Positions 10,307-21,658 of a DNA stretch of 64,000 bases are shown here, in pieces (the stretch's first letter is position 1; each line of letters starts with the position of its first letter). The notes below the pieces were generated by a model. It had not been told where the DNA came from. It searched no databases and saw only the letters and a list, made by a program, of their open reading frames with translations. This DNA comes from Zygnema cylindricum. Taxonomy: Eukaryota > Streptophyta > Zygnematophyceae > Zygnematales > Zygnemataceae. Location: the NCBI GenBank assembly GCA_037447655.1, contig JBBHKE010002945.1, positions 62,001 to 126,000 of the forward strand, given 5' to 3'. The translations under genes and the position numbers were made by a program.

Positions 10307-11355
10307 TGTAGAAATTAATGGTTTTATAGTATTTTCTAGGTCTGAATAGAAATAAAGAAGCCGAGGCAGTCTACCTCTAACTTCTCTCTCCAAACTCTCA
10401 AACTTGTCGCAGTCAGTGAGAAATTGGAGAGGAAGCTAGAGCCATGGCTACCTAGGCTATCCTGAGGTTTACGGGAAATTTATACTAGTTAGGGAGGAGA
10501 TTATTTACTAAAAGGTATATGCCGGCCACAGGATTTGATCCTAGTACCTGCCGGCCGACAGATAGTAGATAGCCGGTAGCCTTAGCCGTTAGGTCTACAA
10601 GAAGTCTTACGTATTATATAGTATGATAATTAATTAAACATTAATTTGTAGGATAAATCATTTAACTATAACTGTTAACGGGATACATAGATCTGGTATG
10701 TTAGTACGAATTGCGGTACGGATAAAGAATCAATACCCTGCATAGATTTCGTAAGCGAAACAAATACCGCTCATGTATTTATTACGGCTACGATCAAATA
10801 TGAGTTTAATCGGACGGCCGCAATTAGCGCCGAGATCGCGGAAGTAGAATTTGGCAATTTGTGGGCATCGCCACATCGGATGACACGTGGCGATGTCACA
10901 TTGGAGCGCGGCATCTCCGAGGATTAAAGGAGCGAATCTGGACATACCACGTGTCGACATTTAGGGCATGTCGTACAGTGTCCGTACATAAAGTACACCG
11001 GCAGCTGTACTTTTGCGTACGGAACTGTAATCTGATTGGTTCCGTACATCAATAGATAGAGTCTGTGAGAGAGATAGGACTTAGAAAAATTAGAAGATAT
11101 GAGCCTCTCTCCCAGAGAGCTTCTGTACAAAAGGCAACTTTGACCCTCCATAACTTACTTCTCAGGGGAGCAAATTCAGAGATTCTTTTTGCTATCGACT
11201 CAGGGGAGTCTTGCCTTCACAGGGGTGAAGTTGGTCAGAGTTTTTGTCTGTCAGGGTGGCAGTTTTTTTTGCCGAAACTTAAACGGGTCAGGGTTATCCT
11301 AGAGGCTTCTTGGAAGCTATCCACTGTGAGGACTTATGGAGGTCTCAGAGTTTCA
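10307..11355 (+). repeat. 3' LTR of family B
   Basis: 1049 bp, starts TGTAGAAATT and ends GAGTTTCA. It is collinear with 4907-5958. It keeps the intact ATGGAGGTCTCAGAGTTTCA leader that would encode the Gag N-terminus in a new copy. It carries copies of the antisense tRNA-like module and both G-boxes. Confidence 0.92.
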
Positions 11356-14300
11356 CTTATTGCCACACTATCGGGAGCGGCGACCGTGAAGAACGTAGAG
11401 AACGATACTCAAATGTGGGAGGATGTAAACATGGCTGCCAAGAACTTCATTCTGAGGCACGTCACTCAAGGTTTGGCCACTCCTCATCTTCACATATATA
11501 AGGCCGAGGAGTTGTGGGTGAGTTTGGTTGAGATTTATAGAGCTGGAACTATTCAGGAGCTCCAGTTGGCTGAGCAAAAGCTAATGAGTTACACTTACAA
11601 AGGAGGAAAGATGTTAGATTACTGTAATGATCTTTCTTTTTGTATATGGAAATGGAAAGTGCCAGGTGGACTGGTACAATGAAAATGAAAGTTAACACCC
11701 TCATCATGAAATTACCAAATGAGTTCGAAAACATAGTGTACCGAGTACAGGGAATGCCTGATAGTTCATGGAAATAGGACACAGTAGTCAGGATGATACT
11801 TGTGCAAGAAAACACAATGGAGATTGAGAGAGGAGGAAAGAGCATTCAAGCTCTAGCAGCAGGAGGGGACCGATGGGGGAAGGACCTGAAGAAACCTTAT
11901 AGAGGGGAAAAAGATCATTCTGGGGGAGAGAGGCCCCCAAAGGGTCTTTGTCATTATTGCAAAAAGCCGGGACACTTTATCGCAGATTGTGTCAAGCTAT
12001 CACAGCTGAGGCTCCAAGAGAACTGTGGAGGGGGTTCTTCCGGAGGGAAGAAAAAGGCACTTCTGGTCACAAAAGTGTCAGGAGAAACCGAAAATGAGTA
12101 CTTTGAGGAGGATGGGGAGGTTCTTCTTGACGAGAGTTTGGAGGAGAAGGAGATTCCTCGGAGGCAGAAGTCTGCCCTTGGAGCAATCCGGGAAGCTCCA
12201 CAGGAAGGATGGATCATCGACTCAGGTGCATCCATGTATATGTGTCGTGATAAAGAACTCTTCACTTAGTTAAGAAAGATTCCTACTGTAGAGATAGAGT
12301 ATGGGGATGGGAGAGTGGTACTACAGATCTAGTGGGATCAGCAGATCTGAAAGTCTTAGTGGAGGGTAAGACATCTATACTTACATTCTTTGATGTACTT
12401 TACATTCCTTAGCTGAGTAAAAATCTTGTCTCTATGTTTGTGTTGGATGACAAAGAGTTTGATACCTTCACCAGAAAGGGAGTCTTTACAGCTAAGTATG
12501 GGGATGAAGTTTACTTCACAGCAGATAAGGGTAGCCAAGGAATGTTTAGGCTTAACCTGAGTAATGAAAAGAAGAATGCTTACTATGTTGGTGTTCCTAA
12601 GGTGATGATTTGGCATAAGCGGTTGGGGCATGTGCATTTTGATAGGTTAAGGGAAATGAAAAAGCTTGGGGTAGTAGATGGCATTCAGTTTGGGGATAAT
12701 GAAATGATAGATGATTGTAGTGGTTGTGCTCAAGGTAAGGCTCACAGACTTCCCTTTCCCAAAGCCGCCACATATAGAGGTGAGAAAGTGTTAGATTTGG
12801 TCCACACAGATATTTGGGGACCTACAAAAGTACATTCGGGTGGAGGAAAGAGGTTTATGATGACAATAACTGATGACTGGTCTAGATACTCTAGAGTCTA
12901 CTTTCTGAAAACAAAGTCTAAAGCATCAACTTACTTCAAAGAATATAAAGCTTGGAGTGAGAAGTTGCATGAACCCTTATTAAGAGGATAAAGAGTGATA
13001 ATGGTGGGGAATATACTTCTAACGAGTTTGAGGAATATCTGAGAGATGAGGGAGTGCAGCACTTGAAAACTGTACCATATAACCCAGAACAAAATGGGGT
13101 AGCTGAGAGGTTGAATCGAACACTAGGAGATAGTGTACGCAGTATGTTGGCCGACAAGAAAATAGGAAAGAGATTTTGGGCAGAAGCAATGAACTGTGCC
13201 AACTACATTAAGAATAGAGTCCTTACCTCAGCTGTAAAGGGAGTGACACCTTATGAGAGATAGGTTCGAAGGAAACCAGATATCTCACACCTTAAAGTAT
13301 TTGGTAGCCAAGTTTACAGTCTTGACATGGATAGGAAAAACTGGAAACTAGATGCTAAGGGAAAACCCGGATACTTTATGGGATATGATGAGGATGTTAA
13401 GGGATATACAGTCTATGACTTAGCAAAGAAAGATATCATTCTGGTCAAACACTTAGTTGTCATGGGTGAAGGGAAGTCATTAGACCCCTTCAAATATACA
13501 AAAAAGATAAGGATCAGATTTGAGTCTGAAAGTGAGGAGAACTCGGTCGTTCCCGAAAGGGACATCGGTGAAATCGTGATTACAGATTCAAGGGAGATCC
13601 AAGATACAAAAGACTCACCGGAAACCTCACATACTCCTATAGACTTCGAGGAGATAGAAGAAGAAGGACAAGAACCGGTTTCCATGGACAGGGGAGCCGA
13701 TGAGACAGCGAGAAGAAATCCAAGACTTCCATCCATTCTTGCTTCGGAGTTTGAGGGAGGAAGGAGGAGCAGCAAAAGATTATAGGAAAAACAAACGGCT
13801 CATAAGGTAACTAAGCTATCTCACCCAGATGAGCCTCAGTCTTACTTGGAGGCAGTGAATAGTCTAGAGAAAGAAAGATGGATTAGAGCTATAAATGATG
13901 AGATGGCTTCTATCATGGAAGAAAATACTTGGGAACTAGCAGATTGTCCTCCAGACAGAAAACCTATTCGGTGTAAATGGGTATTTAAACTAAAACTGAA
14001 CCTGAAAATACCATTGAAAGATATAAGGCTCGATTGGTAGCAAAGGGGTTCACCCAAAAGGAGGGGATTGACTATGAGGAGACCTTTGCTCCAGTTGTTC
14101 GGTTCCCATCAGTAAGGATTCTCCTCAACCTAGCAGCAGTGGAAGACATGGAAATCCACCAGATGGACATTAAGACTGCGTTTCTTAATGGTGAGTTAGA
14201 GGAAGAAATTTTCATGAGACAACCCGAGGGGTTCGTGGAAGAAAGAGAAGATAGCAAAGTCTACAGGCTCATAAAGTCCTTATATGGACTGAACAGGCTC

Positions 14301-15420
14301 CCCGACAGTGGAATGAGAAACTAGATGAGTTTCTTACCAGTTTGGGATATATCTGTATCAGCTCTGACCATTCTATCTATATGTTTGAAGATGAGAATGG
14401 TGTCATTTTTATTGCAATTTATGTGGATGATCTGCTTCTGTTGAGTAAATCCTTCGAAAAGATCAATAAGTTAAAAACAGATCTTAGAAGCAGATTTGAT
14501 ATGAAGGATTTAGGGGTGGCAAAATATATTTTGGGGATTCAAATGGAGAGACATAGGGGGGAGAAGATTATCAGACTTACTCAGAAAAAAACAATAGGTA
14601 ATATGCTTGAGAAATTCCAGATGGAAAATGCTAACAGTTGTACCACTCCCATGGACTTGAAAAAAGTAAGTGATGGGAGTGTAGAAGCAGGAGTGATGAT
14701 CTTAGATGATCAAATGAGTACAGAAGAGAGAGAGTTTATGAAGACTATCCCTTATAGACAGGTCGTAGGAAGCTTAATCTATTTTATGAATTGTACCATG
14801 CCGGACACAGCGACAGCAGTTGGAGTACTCAGTAGGAGTCTTAATGATCTTAGGAAGAGGGATTGGGAGGCAGCCGAGAGAGTCATGAGATATCTGGCAG
14901 GAACCAGAGAGTTATGGTTGCATTTGGGAGGGGAGCACACTCACATCAGTACTTGGAGTGATGCCAGTTATGGGGACGCACCTATGAGACGATGCACTTC
15001 TAGGTATGTGTTGTATGTTGGGGAAGGTGCATGCTGTTGGAGCAGTAAGCAACAAAAGGTGGTTGCTCAGTCAAAATGGAGGCTGAATACATGGCCTTTT
15101 GTTCTGTTGTGAAAGAGTTGATGTGGGTAAAGTCCTTGCTGCAAGAACCGAGGTATATGAAGGAGGGAGTGCATGAAGTGTTTTGTGATAATCAAGCGGC
15201 CATAGCAATTGCAGCCAATCCAAAACATCATTTTAAGGCTAAACATATGGACATAAGATTAAGTTTTGTAAGAGAAAAAGTTGAGAATAAAATAGTGAAT
15301 CTTGTATATAGATCTAATGAGGAAATGGTAGCGGACAGGATGACCAAACCTGTGCCCTCACCAAAGTTAAAATACTGTATGGAAAAATGTGGATTAAAAG
15401 AAAAATTAAAAATAGACTAG
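11356..15420 (+). pseudogene. Family A copy 2 gag-pol, full order but broken
   Basis: Continues the gag interrupted at 4906. Visible: UBN2 Gag region, zinc knuckle CHYCKKPGHFIADC near 11950-11995, protease DSGA near 12220, WHKRLGHVHF near 12610, integrase HTDIWGP near 12803 and EQNGVAERLNRTL near 13087, RT with YVDD near 14420, RNase H with WSDASYGDAPMRRCTS and CDNQAAIAI, and a TAG stop at 15418. Damage: a stop at 11775 (TGG to TAG), 12267 and 13261, and frame changes near 11685, 12320, 12975, 14005, 14290 and 15075. This copy supplies the RT and RNase H that copy 1 lacks. Confidence 0.92.
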
Positions 15421-15433
15421 AAAATAAGGCGAG
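15421..15433 (+). other. Polypurine tract of family A
   Basis: AAAATAAGGCGAG lies between the pol stop and the 3' LTR start TGTTGAAATAAG. One C interrupts the purine run. Confidence 0.75.
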
Positions 15434-16432
15434 TGTTGAAATAAGTAGTTTTTGTATTTTTTAGGTCTAAAATAAATTAGCGGAAACATATATAGAAAAT
15501 GATGGCAGCCTGCCTCCATCTCTTTTCTCTTTCCCCCATACTTGTTGTAGTCACTGAAGGAGAGAGAGAGCGATGGAGCCATGGCTGCCTCAGCTCCATA
15601 GGAAGGACTAAAGAGTGACTTAAGTCACTCTCAACAAAAGGTTGAGTACGGCAGGACTCGAACCCCCGACCAGTAGAGTGCGGCGTAGCCGTTAGCTCTA
15701 ACCAGTCTGTCGTAGAAGTCCGTTAGGTGATATAGGGTTTCATTCATATTTAAACTGTTGTATTATATTGAAATGATTTAACTGTAATATGGACGAAACG
15801 AACATAGAACTTGTTAAGGTTTAGTGCGAACGTCATTTCGCACGAAACAAATGAAACGGACATTTGTTTTAAACGGTCAACATTTAATGTCGGATTTAAT
15901 CCGACAACGCACGTCATCACCGAGATCGCAGAATGGTCACTTTGGATTTTATGGACGTGGCATGACGTGGCGCCGCATGGAAGGATGACATTCGGTCGCG
16001 ATAATTTCCGAGAATATACGAACGAGTGGAAAAATGACACGCAATCACTCAGTAGCCTTGTTGTACACCAACTGTACAGAAAGGAGATCGGTCGTAGTAC
16101 CTTTCTGTACTTTACAGTAATATGATTGGTTCGTACTTTAGTAGATAGGGGTTGAGAGAGAGATTTAGGACTTAGGAAATTTTGACACCTCTCTCTCTAA
16201 GAGAGCTTTGTATAAATTGGCATTTTTTGCCGGCTCATAACTTATCAGCTAGTTGGCCATTTTCAGTGATTCTTTTTGCTACGGACTCAGGGGAGTCCAA
16301 GCTACACAAGGGTACAGTCAAATTGTCAGTTTGCCTTCTTGGGCAGCAGTGGTTGTGGCTTCAAGTGGGTTAGTTAAATACTATCTAGAGGCTTCCTGTA
16401 TTATGTGGTCCAATGGAGGACACAGAATTGCA
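15434..16432 (+). repeat. 3' LTR of family A
   Basis: 999 bp, collinear with 1109-2106, and ends GAATTGCA at 16432. It holds the best preserved antisense tRNA-like module (15649-15712), a TATA box near 16209, and the GGACTC-AGGG-GAGTCC hairpin near 16285. The next base begins the gypsy LTR remnant. Confidence 0.92.
15649..15712 (-). other. Antisense tRNA-like module (best copy)
   Basis: On the minus strand: CAGACTGGTTAGAGC (D-arm-like), CGGCTACGCCG (a hairpin at the anticodon-arm position), and GGTCGGGGGTTCGAGTCCTG (T-arm-like, containing the canonical GGTTCGAGTCC B-box). Pairing of the D stem and acceptor stem is lost. It is probably tRNA-derived. It could act as an internal Pol III promoter on the antisense strand, but nothing here proves transcription. 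Confidence 0.5.
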
Positions 16433-16912
16433 CACACCACAATGCACAGCGGAAAGACTTCAAGGATCTCCTCATAGCAACAACAACAGTACACATCACA
16501 CAAGGATAAAAAATTGAGCTTTATTATTCGAGAGTAGATTACAAGTTGAAAGCTCGCTGCGAAGGTCTACTCAAAAGAGTCTGTTGTTGACTAGGTCTAT
16601 TGGACTATTTAAAATAATCAGCTGCTATTCAACTAGGTGCTATCTTTATGTACACATGGACCTTCTCGGTCAACCACGATCTATCCAACTATCTTGTAGA
16701 ACTATGTAGTCAAATCTACCTTCTGCGGCGTTGCTATACTGCTACGCTACTTCGCTATTTTGCTATACTGCGTCGCTATGTTGCTAGGCTACGTTGCTAT
16801 AATACTACGATGCGTTGCTCCGCTGCTATACTGCACTCGTCTGCATCACAGTTGCGTTGCTATGAAGCACAACAGCAGCCTATACAGTACATAGTTATGT
16901 AACCATGTTACA
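16433..16912 (-). repeat. Probable 3' LTR of the gypsy element
   Basis: It follows the minus-strand polypurine tract and begins TGTAACATGGTTACATAAC at 16912. Its far end abuts the family A LTR at 16433, so family A may have inserted at or near the LTR end. No second copy is in the window to confirm the boundaries. AATAAAGCTC on the minus strand near 16518 could be a poly(A) signal. Confidence 0.55.
16725..16865. repeat. Degenerate GCTAC/GCTAT microrepeat
   Basis: A run of variants of TTGCTATACTGC and TACGCTAC recurs every 10-20 bases over about 140 bp inside the gypsy LTR. Related GTTGCGATTC-type units recur at 18430-18640. They look like slippage-derived cryptic repeats. Confidence 0.5.
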
Positions 16913-18208
16913 ATGCCTCCCACTAAGGATTCAGCGTCTCGCTGAATGGTACTTACCCAAGGTGACCGGAGCTGACAAAGCATTTCGTAGGTTTCCTCTC
17001 GGTACTCCTCAAATTCTCCCCGCAAGGTATCGAATTGCTTTAAGAGCTGCACACACCAGGTCTCTAAGAGTGTGATGTGGTGATCTACCGCTGCCAAGCG
17101 TCTGTTGATGATTCGCTCCCGTAGCTGGTCCCCTTCTTTTTCCGGTGCAGCCGCTAGCTCTGCTGGCGGTGGAGGAGCGACCTCAAGTGCAAGTGATACT
17201 GGCGTTGGACTTTGGGGAGCTTCCTGTGCTGCGATTTGCGGAGCCTTTGCTGCCGCTTCGTTCGTCGGTTTCCACCGAGGTACTTTCCTCAATTTGAAGA
17301 AAAGGTGCTTTTTGGCAGCTCAGGCTCAATGTAGGGCATTTTTCCGGGCTAACTTGAGTGTTCGCATTTCGGGTGTGACTTCCGCCCGCAAAATGATGTC
17401 GTGTAGGTGGACATCCCATGGATGGTAATGGTGGAGTAATCCTGAAACCTCCACCCTGTACCGGTAGTGGTCCTCGACCACCTCTACGAAAGGTAGTGCA
17501 TGAGGGTTTAGCTGTACATAACCCTTATGATTGTTCCCTTAGTCTTTCGTCCTCATGAAATTCCATACCGCGTGTGATGGCACACTGGCATGATATTGTT
17601 TGGTTCTCTAGATCTTCTTGTGAGCAACGCTCGTGGCCACTCTGAAGGATCATAGTAATAGCGTTTGGCGAAGCTGAAGGCGAGATCGAGAAATCTTGGG
17701 TCGGTAGGTTGTGGGAAAAGATAGTCAAGCATTTTTTCTTCTCTTTCACTTTCCCTTTCTGTTTCCCCTTCCTCACGTCGGAGGACAACACCTCATCCCC
17801 ACTTGGATACTGCGCGTCGGACTCCTTTTTTAGAGCTCTTTGAAGACTGCTCGTCGGCGGTACTCTCCTTATTTGGATCTCTCATCAGCGCCAGATCAGA
17901 AGCACGTTGCGCTATTGGTGGAGGTATCGGTTCCCGCTCCGGATCTTCAGCGTCTGAAAGCTCGTGATCTTCTTTATCCTCTTGGTCCCCCTCTTTAAGT
18001 GGATTATACTCGGGGTCTTGTGAATTCACCGACCCCTCCCCTCCATTAGTTTCCGTTGGTTCTTCCGCGCTAGTAGCAGTCTCTCCCTGCTCCGGTTCTT
18101 CTTGCCAGCCTCTACCATGACCTCCGCCGCGACTAACAATCTATTTGGCAAGGTGTATCCTCCTGCCCCACTCGTACGAGTCTCCTTCTTTTTGGTGGTG
18201 GACGCCAT
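16846..18208 (-). pseudogene. Extra ORF downstream of gypsy pol, unknown function
   Basis: From the ATG at 18208 (MASTTKKKETRTSGAGGY) a coding region can be followed toward the LTR, with frame changes near 18030 and 17550 and a few stops. It has a basic N-terminus, an acidic middle (SDAEDPEREPIPPP), a segment rich in charged and aromatic residues, a Pro/Ala-rich linker near 17200, and a C-terminal region with coiled-coil-like spacing (RLAAVDHHITLLETWC... near 17090-17000). I see no signal peptide or membrane segment in the main body, so it is not env-like. It lies in sense orientation between chromodomain and PPT. I do not recognise a family. An additional structural or accessory protein of the element is possible. 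Confidence 0.5.
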
Positions 18209-18689
18209 GGATGCGGTTGTACGAGATAGTTCAGGCATTTGGAAAAGTGATGGTAAGCTCGCGGTGCTGAGCGAAATGCTCTTTAAGTTGCTCAAACTAG
18301 GTTGGTCGCGAGAACTTATGGCGGCTTGGGCTGAGAGGGTTGAGGGTTCTGTGATTGGACTGTTCTAGGCGTCGCAGCGTGCGAAGTTTTCGCAGTGTCC
18401 AATGTTTGGTAAATTCCGCTGCTGCGACGATACAGAGAGTTCGACCTCACCAAGGTTGCGATTCACAACTACGCCGTTGCGCTTTTCCGTCAGCCCAGCG
18501 GTGGCGTTGCGATTCTCTGCCATCGTCATTATTACACTACGCTACGGTGGTTGCACAACCCTAGTGCTTTGGTCTGTTACCATCGCCGTGGCGTTTCTTC
18601 GTCGCGTTCCCAGGATCATTGCGACTGTTGCGACACTGCGATTTGTTCCCCTGGTGCACTTAGTGCGACTGCCTCTCCGATTATGCGGA
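18209..18689. other. Non-coding gap between gypsy pol and the extra ORF
   Basis: About 480 bp between the end of the chromodomain tail and the ATG at 18208. It contains GTTGCGATTC-type microrepeats and a few open stretches in the pol frame broken by stops. No clear promoter or intron signal is visible. Confidence 0.4.
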
Positions 18690-21655
18690 GTGTTTGCACT
18701 CTACAGAAATCGGCGCAACAAATTGGGGGAATGAAGATCATGTTCTTCTACTCAAGAATCGTCATCTATCCCATAACCTTTTCACCGCACTAAATATTGC
18801 ATGGAGTCAGAATGTTGGCGGCGACCCGACTCTAGAATTTCCTCCACTTCGTATTCATCCGCAGTACCTTGGACAGGCGGTAGCGGGGTAGATTCGCGGC
18901 GATGAGGAAAAACCAAGTCAAGATCGCAAAACGGTTTGAGTAGTGAAGCATAAAACACATTGTGAATCTCCCATTCCTTTGGAATATCAAGTTTGTAAGT
19001 CACGTCATTCACTTTGGAAAGGATGGTGAATGGTCGCGGGAACCGTGGTGCTAATTTCTTTGAAAGCGCACTTTGTAATGAGATGTTTGCCATATTTAGG
19101 CGAACCTTGTCTCTCACACGAAAGTCGATGTCCTTCCGCTGAGCATCAGCTTGCGTCTTTTGGCGAACTTTTACTTGTTGGAGGGCCTTCGCCCCCTTAT
19201 CCAGATTCACTTGCAACGTCCGCGCAAAGTCCATAGCGACCAGTGTAGGGTAATCGGTGACCAATAAATTATGGGGAAGGGTAGGTTGTCGCCCATTGAG
19301 ACAGAAAGGCGTAGCATTAGTCGATGAGTGCATAGCACTGTTGTATGCTACCTCAATCGCTGTCAAATGGTTCATCCAGTCTGTTTGGTGCATTAATACA
19401 AAAGGCCTTAAAGCCTCCTCCAACGTTTTGTTCACTATTTCCGTCTGACCGTCTGTCTGATGGTGGTACGCTGTGCACATGGCAAGCTGCGTTCCACACA
19501 ACTCGAACAGATTCCTCCAAAAGTTACTGACAAATTTTCTATCATGATCACTTACGATCTTTTTCGGAAGCCTATGATGTTGAAAAAATTCTCGAAAGAA
19601 TAAATTTGGCACGTCCCGAGCTGTAGCTGTCGTTGTCGTAGGTAGGAAATGGGCCATTTTTGTAAGGTAATCCACGACGACGAATATACAGTCATATCCT
19701 TCCGAAGTCGTTGGAAGTGCTACAATAAATTCCATTGAAATCGCTTCCTGGGCATTGACGATATCGGAACAGGTTGTAAAAGTCCTTGACTACTCGCCTC
19801 CGATTTTTTCAAGTTACATGAGTCACACATTTTAACATATTCCGCAATGTCTCGAGTCATGTTCGGCCAATAATACACCTTAGCGACACGTGTGGTTTTT
19901 TTATCTCGTCCGAAATGACCACTGAGCGGCTTGTCATGACTCAATTTAAGTATTATGTGACGTAACTTCGTGTTTGTCGGAACATAAAGTCGGGTTGTCT
20001 GACTCGGTCTATACCGCCACATGTCGTTGGCGGTTCGAATCAAGATCTTCCGTTTGACCAATTCCTTGATCGTATCATCGTCGTCGTATGCGGCCTTAAT
20101 CCTATTGAGCTACAGCTAGTCCACTTGCAACGTGCTTGTCACTGCGGTGACTTTCTGCTCTGGCGCTTTATCCGCTGCTGCGGTGTCTTTTCTTCCAGCA
20201 TACCCACTTTGCTCATGGGATTGTTGCAATACTTGCTTCGTCACTGGCGCAACGCCACCATGTCTTCTCGACAAGGCATTCGCCGGGTTTGTCTTACCCG
20301 GTTTGTATTCGATAGTTAACTCAGGTTCAAAGGTCTGAAGAAAGGTCATCCACCTGACTTGTTTCTTTAATAATTTGGGTTGCGTTTAGAGATACTGTAA
20401 CACGTGGTGATCTGTGATGAGAGTGATCCGCTTACCCTGAACGTATGACTTCTAGACTTCAAGAGCATTAATAATAGCAATTACCTTTTTCTCATGCGTG
20501 GCCCAATTGAGTTCCGCTACCTTTAACTTCCGACTGTCATAGGCAATAGGTTGAAGGCCTTTCCCATGATCTTGCATAAAAATTGCTCAAATAGCCGTAC
20601 CACTGGCGTCAGTAATTATCATCCAAGGTAGCTCAAGGGTGGGAACAGCTAACACAAGGGCGGTAACCAACCGCTCCTTTAGCGTGTCAAAGGTTGCCCC
20701 TTGCGCCGTTTTCCATTCATAGGGCATATCATTCTACAGTAGATCCGTGAGAGGAGCAGCTATTTTTGGGAAACCTTCAACAAATCGGCGATAGTAGGAG
20801 CATAATCTAAGAAAGCTTTGCAACTCCGTAACGTTAGTTGGCTGCGGCCACTCTTTGAGTGCCCTAGTTTTATTCGGATCCACTGCAATCCCATCCCGGC
20901 TCACCACATGACCCAAAAACTCAATTTTCTCGTTCAAGAAGTCACATTTACTCCTCTTCGTGTACAACTTGTTTTCCCGAAGGACTTCTAAGACCGTTCG
21001 TTCCATTTGCTCTTCCAATGTCTTGTTGTACACTAAAATGTCGTCTAGAAAAACTATGACGAAAGCGTCCAAATATTGCCGAAAGATATAATTCATTTAA
21101 TGCATAAAGGTTGCTGATGCGTTCGTCAATCCAAACGGCATAACCAATAATTGGAAATGTCTATACCTGGTCCAAAATGTAATCTTCTCCATATCTTCTT
21201 CTGCAATTCTAATATGGTGGTATCCGCTTCGCAAGTCTATCTTCGAAAAATACTTGGCAATTCTTAGCCGATCCAGCAATTCATCTATCCTTAGTAAAGG
21301 ATACGCGTTTTTAACTGTCAACTTGTTTAGTGCTCGGTAGTCCACACACATACGTAACCCTCCATTTTACTTATTCACGAAGAGGACGGGGGCTCCATAC
21401 GGTGACTTGCTTGGTTCGATTGCTCCCGCTTCGACCAACTCCGCAAGTTGCTTTTTGAGTTCGTCCATTTCTGTGTTACTCATTTAATACATTCGATTAG
21501 TCGGGGGTGTAGCTCCGTGAACAAGCTCGATTTTTTGGTCTATGCGCTTCGGAGGTAATCCTTCTGGAAGCTTGGGAGGGAAAACATCCACATACTTCTC
21601 GAGAAGTTTTGTTACGACTTCCGGGGCCTCTACGGAAGTCTTTTCTAAGTCGCCA
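18690..21655 (-). pseudogene. Gypsy pol: RT, RNase H, integrase, chromodomain
   Basis: Read on the minus strand: RT with [18 protein letters not shown] near 21350-21300, [24 protein letters not shown] and the catalytic FLDD near 21045; RNase H with ITDASGTAI near 20620 and ITDHHVLQYL near 20420; integrase zinc region (H-x5-H ... CDSC) near 19950-19820; DDE core with VVVDYLTK, VSDHDRKF and TDGQTEIVNKTLEEALR (19660-19390); and a chromodomain (EVEEILESGRRQH ... YLVR, then stop where W is expected, KGYGIDDDS). Stops at 21483, 21097, 20734 and within the chromodomain show decay; several look like TGG or CGA turned into stop. The chromodomain places it among chromoviruses, which target heterochromatin. 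Confidence 0.92.
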
Positions 21656-21658
21656 CCA

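Larger units (their letters stand above)
4907..11355 (+). mobile_element. Copia family B element nested in family A gag
   Basis: Two LTRs of about 1.05 kb (4907-5958 and 10307-11355) flank gag-pol. The gag sequence of the host element is interrupted after ...CTCACTCCTAT and resumes with TGCC..., as shown by the uninterrupted copy near 2356-2400. Target-site duplication: CCTAT at 4902-4906 and CTTAT at 11356-11360, one substitution apart. The 5' LTR starts TATAGAAATT where the 3' LTR has TGTAGAAATT, a G-to-A change of the terminal TG. Confidence 0.93.
1109..16432 (+). mobile_element. Composite Ty1/copia element, family A
   Basis: The element is bounded by two nearly identical LTRs of about 1 kb, starting TGTTGAAATAAG and ending TTGCA. 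Inside lie a first gag-pol (2087-4608) broken after integrase, then an LTR tail plus PBS plus a second gag start (4609-4906), a nested family B element (4907-11355), and the rest of the second gag-pol (11356-15420) with a polypurine tract. Gene order protease-integrase-RT-RNase H marks it as copia. The 5' flank (acaca) and 3' flank (cacac) are only a shifted CA-repeat match, so a target-site duplication is uncertain. Either two tandem copies lost the DNA between them, or a chimeric cDNA with a duplicated gag was inserted. Confidence 0.85.
16433..21658 (-). mobile_element. Ty3/gypsy chromovirus, 5' end missing
   Basis: The minus strand carries RT, RNase H, integrase and a chromodomain in gypsy order, then an additional ORF, a polypurine tract (AGTGGGAGGCA near 16912-16925) and a 3' LTR-like segment starting TGTAACATGG. 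The 5' LTR, PBS, gag and protease are absent. At about 21659 the sequence switches to plus-strand copia D sequence, the breakpoint of an inverted duplication. The coding region holds many stops. Confidence 0.85.

Noticed and set aside
17105-17428. Plus-strand Gly/Ser/Ala-rich ORF
   Set aside because: Antisense of the Pro/Ala-rich linker of the gypsy extra ORF, with no recognisable domain.
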